A DNA stretch of 64,000 bases, from contig JAJKFL010000006.1 of the NCBI GenBank assembly GCA_021186555.1, positions 36,391,478-36,455,477 on the forward strand. The letters are read 5' to 3'. A model generated the notes under the pieces. The model had not been told where the DNA came from, did no database searches, and saw only the letters and a program-made list of their open reading frames with translations. The DNA is from Reticulitermes speratus (lineage: Eukaryota; Arthropoda; Insecta; Blattodea; Rhinotermitidae). Made by a program: the position numbers and the translations under genes. Below, piece by piece: positions 11,430 through 22,900 of this stretch; within the stretch, counting starts at the first letter, position 1; each line of letters begins with the position of its first letter.

Positions 11430-12211
11430 TTTTGTGGGGCGACTGTAAGAAAACGAGTGGCAGAGATATCCCGTCTGATCAACTAACCATGGACTGGGTG
11501 GAAAAATTTGTAACGGTAACAAACGGTACAGAAATGACGATCAATTCTTCCACGTGGACTTTTGTTATAATCACTCTATGCATACGCGCACAGAAAATTA
11601 TAAAGCACTATCTCTCTGTAATATAGAAATTTACTAATTACGCCACTTAAATTAAAAAACAGTGGCAGGTATTGAGAAATAAACAATGGCTACGCCTTAA
11701 GCATTCTGAGATTTACTTCTTCAAAAACTTCCACCTATGTAACATGTGGAAGAAACTCGTCGCGGGGCATCACTTACCAAAGGGCGAATATTGCACATTT
11801 AATAACATACCTTAAGCCACCTCATCCGGATTTAAGACGTCTTAGAGTTAACGGGCCACTAGTGTCGAGTTTTATAATGCATGATATTACATCTCCACTC
11901 CTCACTATTTCTTCATGACGTGGTTTATAAAGAAGTACATAGAAAATTTTTAATTTTAGAAATGGAACTTTCTGAAGTTAAAATATTAATGTATATTTTA
12001 TGAAGTCTGTCACGTTGAGTTGCTCAACTTTCCTACAACTTCCAGTTTGTACACAGAAACTGAACAAATGACAGCGATCCCGCCCGCTTTACACACGCAA
12101 GTTTCTATACTAATAAAACCAACTGGCTTCGATCTTAATAAATAATTTAAAATCTTGATGGCAAGGAGGGTGTTTAAACAAGTTGACAACTTCGGAATCC
12201 ATAGAACACAG
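11430..12211 (+). other. Upstream region of gene B, duplicated with C and D
   Basis: Sequence from about 11590 to the ATG is homologous to 17690-18030 plus 19615-19989 (gene C) and to 34910-35704 (gene D), for example 'ctcctcactatttcttcat' beside 'ctccctactgtgtcttcat'. It contains no coding exon and is the 5' flank carried with each duplication. Confidence 0.6.
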
Positions 12212-12217
12212 TCAGTC
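12212..12217 (+). promoter_or_regulatory. Initiator-like TCAGTC upstream of gene B
   Basis: TCAGTC fits the arthropod Inr consensus TCAKTY. Its A lies 111 bp before the ATG, the same as in genes C and D. I see no clear TATA box. The start site is inferred, not shown. Confidence 0.45.
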
Positions 12218-12324
12218 GTGACCTATCTGATAGATACTGCCGTACAGTAAGACCTGGACTGCACTGTGCTACCGACCAACAGTTGTGATACTGAAAGCGT
12301 AAGTCACAAGCAACACAATCGTAC

Positions 12325-12590
12325 ATGGAGCATATCAACGATAAAACAAAGGCTAATGTGTCACACGGTGCTAATCTACATGAGAGTCGTTTTAAGATAC
12401 TTCTCTTTATATTTCGACTTGGCGGAATTCCAATTAAGTTAAAGTCTGTGTCAAGAATTAACACAGTATATAATGCCACTATGATCGCGTGTTTTTATAT
12501 CACTGCTGTGTCTCTCTTCATGGATACTTTCGTTCATAGACATCAACTGGAGTACGCCATGAAGAAATTGCGTGTATTTATTGCATTTAC
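12325..12590 (+). pseudogene. Odorant receptor gene B: truncated orphan exon 1
   Basis: The frame from the ATG reads [20 protein letters not shown] and onward through [17 protein letters not shown] to MKKLRVFIAF, almost the same as exon 1 of genes C and D. After 12590 similarity to exon 1 stops, before the second membrane segment ends and before the donor site. What follows from 12592 matches intergenic block alpha (compare 32655 onward). No exon 2-7 is found between here and gene C. The simplest reading is a deletion or unequal exchange that joined mid-exon 1 to the downstream spacer, leaving a promoter plus about 89 codons. A 317-bp MITE then landed about 22 bp beyond the junction. The remaining product could not form a seven-helix receptor. 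Confidence 0.85.
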
Positions 12591-12591
12591 A

Positions 12592-13660
12592 CTTTTTATT
12601 TACAGAAAACATACAGGGTGATTTAAGAAGAAAGCTCAATGCTTTGGGAGGTGATTTTATTTGTCATTGTGTAAAAAAGTTCATGATAACATGTGTCTAA
12701 CTCTCAATGTTTACCCAGATAGGCCTGCTTGAAACTGCAAATATAAAAGCTTGTGAATAGTAACAAAGAAAGAAAAATTATTACCGTTAATTTTATTTTG
12801 ATTTTAATCTAATGTATAATGTCAAATTTGTTACACAAAAACAAACATTTGTTAAAGTTCACAATAATTGTTCACAATGACGAATACTATCACCTCCCAA
12901 AATACTCACATTTCCTCCTGAATCGCCCTGTATAGGCGTAGACTGGAGCATAATATTGAAATATATCGCAAACAAATACGGTGGAATGTTTTGGACTGGA
13001 TTCATTTCGCTCGCACATAAAATATTGCTGCCCCGTGTGAACAAAGAAACCTTCGGTTTCTACAAAATGCAGGAAGCTTCTTGATTATTTCAGACGATAT
13101 CAGATGTTGCAGGAGGATTCTGCACCATTCAGTTACTCAGCTACTTATTTATACATTAAGAAAAATATTTACATTTTAAATACTGACAAGAATTTACAAA
13201 TTTACAAGCAAATTAAATGTGTAATAAACAACGTAGCGACACTTAGCACACACTTAAACGACACACGTTTGCACAAACCTTCATGATTTCAGACGCCCAA
13301 CATAAGCAAACAATTACAAACCACAAGGATCAAGGAACTGAAGAATACCGATCAGGGAAAGCCAGAAGAAGCACCCGAGAACAAGTCAAGCGGTGGCCCA
13401 ACACGCCGACGGAGACATTACGATTATAACGAAACATAGGCGATTGTGAGAGAAACGCCAAGGACAGGGACTCGGTGTGACTCACATTTCCTCGATGTGT
13501 CGGGAACAACGAAAAATTAGATCCCCTACAATGAACGTGGCAGTCTTTGTTTGCGAGGCTTGTGACAGTTGAAGGCGACACGCGACAACAGCACATACAC
13601 ACAGCAAATATTAGACACGGCTGAAGTCTTTTAAAAGATCTGCCTGAACATTCTAAATTG
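12592..13660 (+). repeat. Duplicated block alpha, copy 2
   Basis: Apart from the MITE at 12614-12930, this stretch matches 32655-33320 closely ('ttacagaaaacata', 'gcaggaagcttcttgatta', 'gcaccattcagttactcag'). Its last third also matches 6120-6470. It directly abuts the broken exon of gene B. Confidence 0.7.
12614..12930. mobile_element. Tc1/mariner-type MITE (317 bp)
   Basis: The terminal inverted repeats begin CAGGGTGATT and CAGGGCGATT and stay similar for about 60 bp, sharing TTTTGGGAGGTGAT-like sequence. TA dinucleotides flank both ends. The paralogous sequence at 32670 lacks the element and has a single TA at that spot. There is no coding capacity. The CAGGGTG start is shared with the mariner-type element at 52015. 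Confidence 0.82.
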
Positions 13661-14049
13661 TAAACTGAAGTATACTGATATTTTTTTTAAACACGCAGTG
13701 AAACAAGCATACATTGACCCAATATTTTAAAAATATTTATAATTCCTTAGCAATTCTATCCTTTTCCTTCATTACCTCGACATATTGTGTAATAGGAGCC
13801 TTATATTCCCAAATTAAACACATATTTTCATACCAATATATTGCATCTAAAATTATAAACGAGTAATTTAGTGTGCAAAACTTCTTCCTCGCGGACGGAT
13901 ACTTTGCACCACACCAAAACAATTTTCTACTTCAAAGAGTAGTAAAGAAAAACTGGAACTCTGGAAGCGTCATCATTTACCTATTATTTCGTAAAAATTG
14001 ACAAACCTGCACAGAATTTACTTATTACGTTAGATTGCTTTATTTTCTA

Positions 14050-14375
14050 TTATTTGACTAGAAAATTTTATGACAAATTTCTGTGAGAGATATATGTGTG
14101 AGGACAGGAAAGCACGTACTTCCCAACGTAATTTATGTTACTGAAACATTGTGCAATACCATACGTAAACCTTACCCCCATCAATTTCTTCCACTAGTGG
14201 TGGAACTGAAAATAATGTCATATGTGAAACTTGTGATGTGTATTTGATGCTGCCCAGCAAACATATTCACGAGTACCATTTTTGCAGGCATTTTCCAGAA
14301 TTTCACTGACTTGTGCACGGACCGCTGAAACTAGTACATGTGCAGGGTACATCACACACAAACACAGCATGATGC
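14050..14375 (+). repeat. Duplicated block beta, copy 2
   Basis: Homologous to 7000-7065 plus 7380-7590 but without the palindromic insert. No gene is seen here or in the flanking 13660-14050 and 14375-15380 spacers, which hold only AT-rich sequence. Confidence 0.55.
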
Positions 14376-15379
14376 CCCACACTTGACACAACTTGTACTA
14401 CAAGAAGATGACACACAGATTTTTCAAGAACAAACATGTACTACTTGAATTACGAACAATGATTTTTTCAGCTGTGCCGTCTGACTAGAACTTTTTGTAT
14501 ATTCTATTATTTATCGTGGATCGGTAATATCTGGCGGCACAACCAGCCCTAACCCAAAGGTACCCCAAGTAAATACATTAAATCAAATGCACCTACTTAT
14601 TTATAACAAACGTAAACCAAATCATCAATACTTACAGACAGTGTAGATAATTAGAGCAAACACACCAAACAATATTACTGCTACATTCAAGAGAGGCTCC
14701 ACACAAACCAGCAATAACTTGGTAGTGCTGTGTTGGTAACAATAAACACAAATCGGACCCCAGCACTACCAAGGTCTGCAACAACCCCCCGCTGTTTTAA
14801 TATATACCGAAACACAATTTGGAAGTACAGAAAGCCGGAATTGAATTTAGATGTTAATCCCACGGAGACTGGTTGCTGAGTGACCAAAGGAATACACTCA
14901 CGTAAAAAGGTAAACAAGTGGAACATACCAAGACTGCAGTAGGGGAGGAATGGAAAGGTACAACTGAAGGTAGGTCAGGAACGGCGGGTATCGTCTCTCT
15001 CTCTCGACGTGCTCTAAACGCTGTGACGTAACATGGCACATAGCTACTTATCAACAGCAGTACGTAATGGAAACCCGCAAACATCACTTACAGTCTCACG
15101 CAATATTCCGCTTATTCCACTGCAAAATCACAGTCCCGTCTAAAGTGCTGTATGATTCCGTGTAACTCTAAACCTTTTATTGTCATTGGTGTATAGGAAC
15201 ATTCGAAAGATCTAAGTAACCACGTTTCACGTTACTTAAGTCAAAGTAACAAATAGGCCAATACACGCTTAGTATGAAAACCCGTAGAATGGAAATAATG
15301 TTTGTGGTCCTGGTTAGATGTATGGATAATATTAAAATGGTGACGTAGATATGACCTTACATAGTTTGGGTAATGTTTA

Positions 15380-16640
15380 GTGGATGGCCCCTCTGAAAAT
15401 ACAAATTGCATTCAGTTACATATTCAGCAGATCAGTGTTCAAGACTCAAACCCAAAAGAGACAGCAGTGTTATTTTCGACTTGTTCCTCAGTCCCTGCAA
15501 GCAAATAACGAATTCTGACTCAAATTTGGAAAGGTCCTTTTCCTTCACATCACGTACAATATATGTCCCTCCACGTCCCACCATCCTAAGTCATACAGCC
15601 TGCACGACTGTCAGTGACGTCACGTGAGCCACAATAAACGCGCACTTCCGAGCAGAACTCAAACGATTACAGACAAATCTCCTTCTTCGAGTCTAATAAT
15701 AATAAAGTTTTACATCAATATTGTTTTACTGAGGGCTGTTTTGCAACAGATTCTGTATACACCAATATCTGCATACAAAAACAACTTTCTGCAACGTCGT
15801 AATTAAGCTAATTGTCCACATAGAGTTAAGAGGCACGTTATACTTACACATTTACGTGGTCGATCTTCGCAGCAAACTCCACATGCCTATTGCCAACGGA
15901 TAATTAACTATCAACATTCAAAGTGAATACTGAAATAACGTTCTCACAGCACCGGGCTTATTATTTTATGTTCAACAAATGTAGGCTATACAAATTTACC
16001 TTGAACCGAGCATGTACGTATTTACCAAGGTGTTTTGCTAGACAGCACTTAAGAAAGTGAAGTAACAGTGGTGGCGCCACCGACTAACATGTCCGACAGT
16101 CTACCATGTTGTTCATTCTGCCCCTCTGCCCTCTCTTATTTCTGATTGGTCACGTGTCTTAAAACACACCCATACAATCGATCCACATCTATCGCACCCC
16201 TTCCTTAACATCTTTCTTAACTCAAACACAGCAACACTAACAGGACCCACCATACTGAACGCTGATTGAGACTGTGATCGGGATTAATCATAGCGATTGG
16301 TTACCTGATTGTAAAATTCATAACAAATCAGATTTGACTGCTTCCCAAGTCACATTTCATTGCTTGTAGGAATGTCACCACCCTTCCTGCAATAAGCACA
16401 TGCCGACAACAGGAGTTACTGAACTTTCTCGAAGTCCTGACCTATGCTCAGAAACACGAACAGAGATGTCAAAGGCATTGTTACGGACCTGCTCATCAGT
16501 AACAGCACCTACCATTTCACGACGATCTGCTTTCTTGATAACATCTTCCATCGTCTATTTCTTACCTTCATTTCTATTAAAGTGTTTGAGGAAATGGCGT
16601 ATTAAATTGTATATTATAATTTTTAAGGATGTGTAGAGAG
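15380..16640 (+). repeat. Duplicated blocks gamma (copy 2) and delta (copy 3)
   Basis: 15380-15660 matches gamma at 8354-8620. 15690-16640 matches delta, including GTGGCGCCACCGACTAACAT and the TTTCTGATTGGTCACGTG motif. Only one delta copy is present here, against two in the unit upstream of gene B. Confidence 0.6.
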
Positions 16641-18028
16641 ATTATAGAAGAGATCTTCCTCCACTAGCTCGAGCTAAGACTCAAACTAAACAGTCTTCTA
16701 ATTTATAAACCAAATAATATAAAAGATAACAATCTAATTATAAATATTCCTTCATGATGACATAACTGGGATCCAAATTGGATATAATACTACACCAGTC
16801 ACGAATTAATTTGTGCAGATCTAATGAGGAGGAGAAGTATGAAAAGGAGAAGAGGGTGAGGAAGGAGGAGGAGGAGGTATCCACCATGGCTACTGGGTCG
16901 GGCTTATAAATCACTAGCTCGGCCACTGCGCGTCAACCCAGGTCAGCAAAGGTTTTGGCTCATACAGCACGGACGGTTCGATGAACTTGCCACAAGACGC
17001 CCAGCGACGGACCATTGTCCAGAGCTGGATCCGCGCCTTTTCCTGGCCCAGTCAGAAGTCCGCTGTAGAATGAGGCGACTGTATACCAGTTGCCAAGTAA
17101 CGATATATGTTTCTAATGTCACGCCTGTTTCACTGTGTACTCATATTTGTCTAATGCATCCTTAAAACCCTGTAATGAGCACTGACACAATAAAGCATCT
17201 TATAATAAAAAAAAGTCAGTGGAAAATCTTCCCGCCCAAGGTCCACCGGTTTCATCCCGTACATCCACGCACGAACAAGCCATCCATTAGTGACCGGCAA
17301 CCCGATTATGCCGATGGTGGGAAAGCCATAAGCCACAGTTGTAGCCAGGCAAAAGCCCCCCCCCCCCCCCCCAAAATTTAACAAGTAGGATGTTCATGTG
17401 TTCAGCCAAAGGACACAGCCTCCTCCGAACCCACAGATTCGTCAGAAGAAGCACTATGAGCACAATGACGTGTCCGGGTCTCTGACAGTGAGTGGCAACC
17501 CAGCAGACAACAGCGCCAAGGAGCCAATGTTAAGACGGCAGGAAATTATGTAGTCCTTCGATACGAGTGGGACGACTATACCGAGGAGCCCGATCATGCG
17601 AATATCTTAAGAGAATCTTTAACAGTATAACACAGTGAAGGATGGAAATTATTCTTTTTCACGTACAGTTGCGTTAAAAATTACTTTAATGCATGAAAAC
17701 ACAGAAAATTATTGAGCAATGTCTGACTGAAATACACAGTTCTAAATGAAGCTGCAGAAGTATACAGTGTCAAAACTATGGGGGAAAAAAACATTGCTTT
17801 CGGCTTACACATTGCGAGGCTGGCTTCTTGCTACATGTACGTAACATGTGCACTTTCCTAGTGCTAAAGTTTCGAAGAAATAGACTGTGGGGCAATGTTA
17901 GACCGTGGGGCAAATTTGCCAATTTCACCGTTTGTACTGAGGGCCTGGTGCCCAGAATTTACATGACTGGAATGACAAGATGACAGATCACCGCCACCTA
18001 ATGTCTAGTTTTATAGTGCAGGAACTAC
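16640..18028. other. Spacer upstream of gene C
   Basis: Parts of this stretch (16800-17000, 17220-17330, 17400-17640) are diverged copies of 34130-34740 upstream of gene D, for example the shared 'agtgaccggcaac(c/t)cg' motif. A C-homopolymer of about 17 nt lies near 17357. No open frame is shared between the two copies, so I call no gene. Confidence 0.5.
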
Positions 18029-18042
18029 ATCTTCATTCCGCA

Positions 18043-19600
18043 TTCGTAAATACTTGAGAAAAATGGGACTACAATAAGGCATTGCATCAGCTATTTATAA
18101 ACTTCAAGAAAGCTTATGATTCAGTTACGAGGGAGGTCTTGTATAATATTCTCCTTAAATATGGTAGCCGTATGAACTAGTAAGGCTAATAAAAATATGT
18201 CTAAATGAAACCTATAGCAGAGTTGTTTGAAACAAGTTGAAAGGCCATTGCCTTTCAACTTTACTTTGGAATATGCCATTAGGAGGGTTCAAGCAAACCA
18301 GGAGGGTATGCAATTAAATGGTACACATCAGCTTCTGGTTTATGATGATGATGCTAATATATTGGATGGAAGCGTACACACTATAAAGAAAAGCACAGAA
18401 GCTTTAGTAGTTGCATGTCAGGAGATTGGCCTGAAAGTAAATGCTGAGAAACCTAAGTACATGATCATGTCTCGAAACCACTCGTAGCATGCAGGACGAA
18501 AGCGCAACATACACATAGGTAATAAATCCTTTGAAAGGGTGGAACATTTCAGATATTTGAAACATCCCTAACAAATCAAAATTCCATTCATGAAGAAATT
18601 AAGAGCAGACTGAAGTCAGGGAATGTTTTCTATCATTCGGTGCAGAATCTTTTTTTTTTTTTTCAGTTTGCTGCCCAAAAATATGAATATCAATATACAG
18701 TAGTCCCCCCGTATCCGCGGGTGATACGTTCCAAGACCTACCGCGGATGACCGAAACCGCGGATAGTAGCGAACCCTATATATAAAAACGCAGAGTAAAC
18801 TTTAGATCGACTAAAGTCGACGCTGGCAAATTAAAACGTAAATACTGAAATCGACCATGGTCGACTTTGGCAGTGAACGTGTTAATATTTTCGGGCCGCG
18901 GTAAACCGCGGATAACGAATCAGCGGATACGGAGGTTCTACTATATACAGAACTATAATTTTGCCTGTTGTTTTGTATGGATGTGAGGCTTGGTCTCTCA
19001 TACTGAGGGAGGATCACAGGCTGAGAGTGTTCGAGAATAGGGCGCTGAGACAGGTATTTGGACCTAAAAGGGATGAGGTAACAAGGGAATGGAGAAGACT
19101 ACATAACGAGTAGCTTTATGCTCTATACTCCTCACCAAACATTATTCGGGTGATCAAATCCAGACCAATGAGATGGGCGGGGCTGTGACACGTATGGGAG
19201 ACAGGAGAGGTGCTTACAGGAGTTGGTGATGAGACCTGAGAGAAAGAGACCGCTTGAAAGAACTATGCGCAGATGGGAAGATAATATTAAAACAGATCTT
19301 TATGAAGTGGGATGGGGAGACATTGACTGGATTGTTCAGGCTCAGGATGGGGGAGGGGGGAGTGTTGGGCGCTTGTGAATGTGGTAATGAACCTTCGGGT
19401 TCAACAAAATGCGCGGAATTTCTTGCCTAGATGAGGACCTTTTAGGTTCTTAGAGAGAACTCTGCTCCATGTAGTTATTTAGTTACTTAGTTAGTTAGCT
19501 AGTTAGTAAATTTTGGTGGTTGGTTAGTTAGTCAGTTAGATGGTTAGTTTGTTTGTCAGTCAGTTAGTTAGTTAATTAGGTTAGTTAGTTATGAAGTTAA
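18043..19600 (+). mobile_element. 5'-truncated LINE inserted in the gene C promoter
   Basis: Reverse transcriptase segments are legible: LHQLFINFKKAYDSVTREVL (motif A region), then FTLEYAIRRVQ, then LLVYDDDANILDG (the YADD catalytic box changed to YDDD), KVNAEKPKYMIMSR, and after the nested MITE ILPVVLYGCEAWSL with VFENRALRQVFGPKRDEV. Stops and frameshifts make it dead. The 3' end is a TTAG-type simple repeat. The flanks 18029-18042 and 19601-19614 are the same 14 bp with one mismatch (ATCTTCATTCCGCA and ATCTTCAGTCCGCA), a target-site duplication. Genes B and D have the uninterrupted target, so insertion followed duplication of the unit. Confidence 0.87.
18698..18943. mobile_element. pogo/Tigger-type MITE nested in the LINE
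   Basis: It starts CAGTAGTCCCCCCGTATCCG and ends with the mirrored CGGATACGGAGGTTCTACTA, flanked by TA on each side. This end sequence is typical of Tigger/MER2-like non-autonomous pogo elements. Removing it with one TA restores the LINE frame from NMNINIY to RTIILPVVLYG. There is no coding sequence. Confidence 0.85.
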
Positions 19601-19876
19601 ATCTTCAGTCCGCACTGTGTCGTCATGTAGTGTTTTTAAGTAGGTACAAAGAAAACTTTAAAATTTCGAAATGAAACTTTCTAAAGTTACAAAGCTAATA
19701 TACATTTTATTGAGTCACGTTGGGTTTCTTAAGTTTTATGAAACTCCGAATTTATACACAAAAACCGATAAAAAGACAATGTCTCCGCCCGCTTTGAACA
19801 CGCACATACTTCGTGAACTTTAACAGAATTCGTAGGAAGTGCGCTACTTTCAAACTCCCTTGATCCAATCACACAG

Positions 19877-19882
19877 TCAGTC
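19877..19882 (+). promoter_or_regulatory. Initiator-like TCAGTC upstream of gene C
   Basis: The A of TCAGTC is 111 bp before the ATG, identical in position to genes B and D. It lies about 260 bp downstream of the LINE insertion, so core promoter and 5' UTR are intact while more distal promoter sequence is displaced by 1.56 kb. Confidence 0.45.
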
Positions 19883-19989
19883 ATATCCTACCTGACGGAT
19901 ACCGACGTACAGTAAGACCTGGACTGCACTGTGCTACCGACCAACATTTGTGATACAGAAAGCATAAGTCACAAGCAACACAATCGTAC

Positions 19990-22900
19990 ATGGAGCATAT
20001 CAACGATATGACAGAGACTAATGTGTCACACGGTGCTAATCTACATGAGAGTCGTTTTAAGATACTTCTCTTTATATTTCGACTGGGCGGACTTCCACTT
20101 AAGTTAAAGTCTGTGTCAACAATTTATAAAGTGTATAGTGCCACTATGATCGTGTGTTTTTATATTACTTCTGTGTCTCTTTTCATGGATACGTTTGTTC
20201 ACAGACATCAACTGGAGTACGCCATGAAGAAATTGCGTGTATTTATTGCATTTATACTTGCTTCATGGATGCATCTCAGTTTCAGGTAATCCGCTTTGGA
20301 ATCTTCGTACACAAGGACAAGTGTCTGTTCTAGTACATGTATTGGAAAATTTTTAATTTCACTGACATGCCGTTATACAAAATTCTTACTCGACACTTTT
20401 TTACAGTCTAATACAACTACTACCTTTATTTGTAGCTCACTTACGTTACGCACATGTTCACAATATGTGTGTTCATGACAAAGGGCTTCCCTCGGTTAAA
20501 GCGTGGTTGCTTTACGGCACTGTAATTAGTCTGCGATATTTCAGCTGTACTGAAAGCCATAATCGTTATTTGGTACACCTCATCATTCATTGTAGCACGT
20601 ACATGATTGATTTAAAAGGTTCTTACAATGTTTTCTTCAATTTTTCGTTGTAATTTCCTACACCTTGTTGATATGTGTTCGTTTGCACTATTCTGGTTTA
20701 TCCTGCTTATTTTCTAACTGGATTTTGGCCTACTTCTAAAGTGCAATGTGTAGTTATTTCCTATCTAATGTTAGGCACATTTTATTTACTTCTGGAAAAT
20801 TTATAATATAATTCGAATCTTCATTAGCGTTTTATATAATCTTTAATAAAATAAATATAATACGAACGCATAATATAAGAAACCCAGGCAATTTGCGAAA
20901 ATCGAAATATATACGTATGCTCCCAGAATTGATTACATAAACAAAACAGAACACACATCCTTTCAGTAAGCAACGATAAAACTAATTGCTAATATAAGTA
21001 CACGGGATTAATATAAAAGAGGCTTTCCGAAAGCCGAACGTTAAGTTCTTTCTCCAATCTCCTTGGTAGTTACCAACACGACAGAGGATTCCGCTGCCTT
21101 CCTCTGCTTTGTACAAGGGTCACAGTGACATTTTAGAAGATCTAATTACGGACATATGAAAACATCGTTCAGTATGTGAGTGACATGGTGTAAGTTCACA
21201 TTAAAGACACACGTACGAGTACTAATTAGAGTTCGTTCTCCTTACAGTTACCGTAAACGTGACATCCAACACTTGCTCAGTCTGACTGATTCCTTCACAT
21301 GGGAAGAACTGCCGACCAGAGATCGTGACACTGGGTATTTAACAAAGGCAGGGTACATCCCTTTCATACAGGTTCTTACTAAAAACATAACAGCGTTGTT
21401 GATTGTATTCCACACTACCCAGATTACTGTGCGCATTGTGCTGAGTCATGATATGGTTGTGACGACTTGGTATCCTTTCGACGTGTCAGTGAGCCCAATG
21501 TATGAAATCGCAAACGTAACACAGGTAATGTGAAGTCAACAACTTGTTTTAACTGTATAAAGTAGACAAAAGTTTATGAAAACCGCAATATAAATTTTAC
21601 ACATATTTGAAATGCGATTCGCACCATTTACGAATGGCGACGGGCCGATTCGTCGTCCAGAGGAGTCGTACAGAGTGTGCGTGTGCGTCATTGAGTGTGA
21701 TCAAGGGCAACAATACCTCTACACCTATAATGAGTTCAGACAGAGGCCAAGATTAAGAAAGAAAGAAGAAAGGATAAACTCAAATGATTAATAACCAATC
21801 ACATAATTTAAGAGTAAACACAAGATATACTAACTAGCATGTTACTTAGTAACTTCCTAGGCCTAGCACACCGTTAAGTGTGTAAACAGCAGTAATATTT
21901 TACACAGTTCTCACATCTATGAACCAGATCCTACTTCAGAATAATTAAATCTTCAACCTCTCACAGACCGTAGTAATTACTTACCTCCATAAACCATCGT
22001 TTGGTTAGTGAGTTACAGTCGAAGACAACATGTGTTCGGCGCTGACTTACTAATCAATCAATTAATGTACTATCACAAAGAGATATCTTCCGTTAAGTCA
22101 AATTTTCCATCTTTTACAGGGCTTAACAGCACTTTTCGCAGCAAGTTTATACATTAGCTTCCAAGGCCTGTACGCTACGCTAGTATGTGTGGCCTGCAGT
22201 CAGCTGGAGAAGCTCAGACTGGCCTTGTTGGATATCAGCCAGAATCACATCATATCAGAGCAAAAATGCAAGGAAGAGGCACAACAATCAGATGTTCACG
22301 GACCAGCCCAACCTTCCGATGAACCGTTCCATCACATGCAGGAACAACTAAACAACTGCATACGTCACCACCAGCAGATAAAACGGTAAGATTATAACTG
22401 AAATAATTGAATCAAAACTCGCGGTACTGTTCCGATTGTTTGTGGGATTTCAAATTCTCTTACTTTTTCAGATACATGGAAGCATTAGAAGATGCAATGA
22501 ATCTTCCTCTGTGTGGTATACTGTTCATGTTCTTATCAGTAATGTGCTTTGACGCCCTCTCCGCCGTCACGGTAATGTACTGACTTCAGGTATCCCTACA
22601 TGTCGGTAACTGCAAGGAATAAAAATCAATTTTGGGCACACTACATAAAAAATACCTCTCATAACTTAGTTCGTTTGTCAAATAAAATTGAAAAACTTTC
22701 ATAAACGGCATCACTGGAGTGCATCCGGTTTTCTTGGGGTCAGGTATGGAATTTGTAATATTATTTGTATCAGTATCATGGTTGAAGAAAATCTACTGTT
22801 ACATCAGAGAATGCATCAATCATAAAATTATTTCCACATTTATTATTAACTGCTTCTGCTTTTCGCAAAAGGTAAATCTATTCGGCTTATATCGAGCTGT

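Noticed and set aside
12592-12613. Block alpha as a mobile element inserted in gene B
   Set aside because: No terminal repeats or target duplication, and the rest of exon 1 is not found beyond it. A deletion junction explains the data better.
18227-18487. 86-codon frame as an independent gene
   Set aside because: It is the reverse transcriptase fragment of the LINE at 18043-19600.
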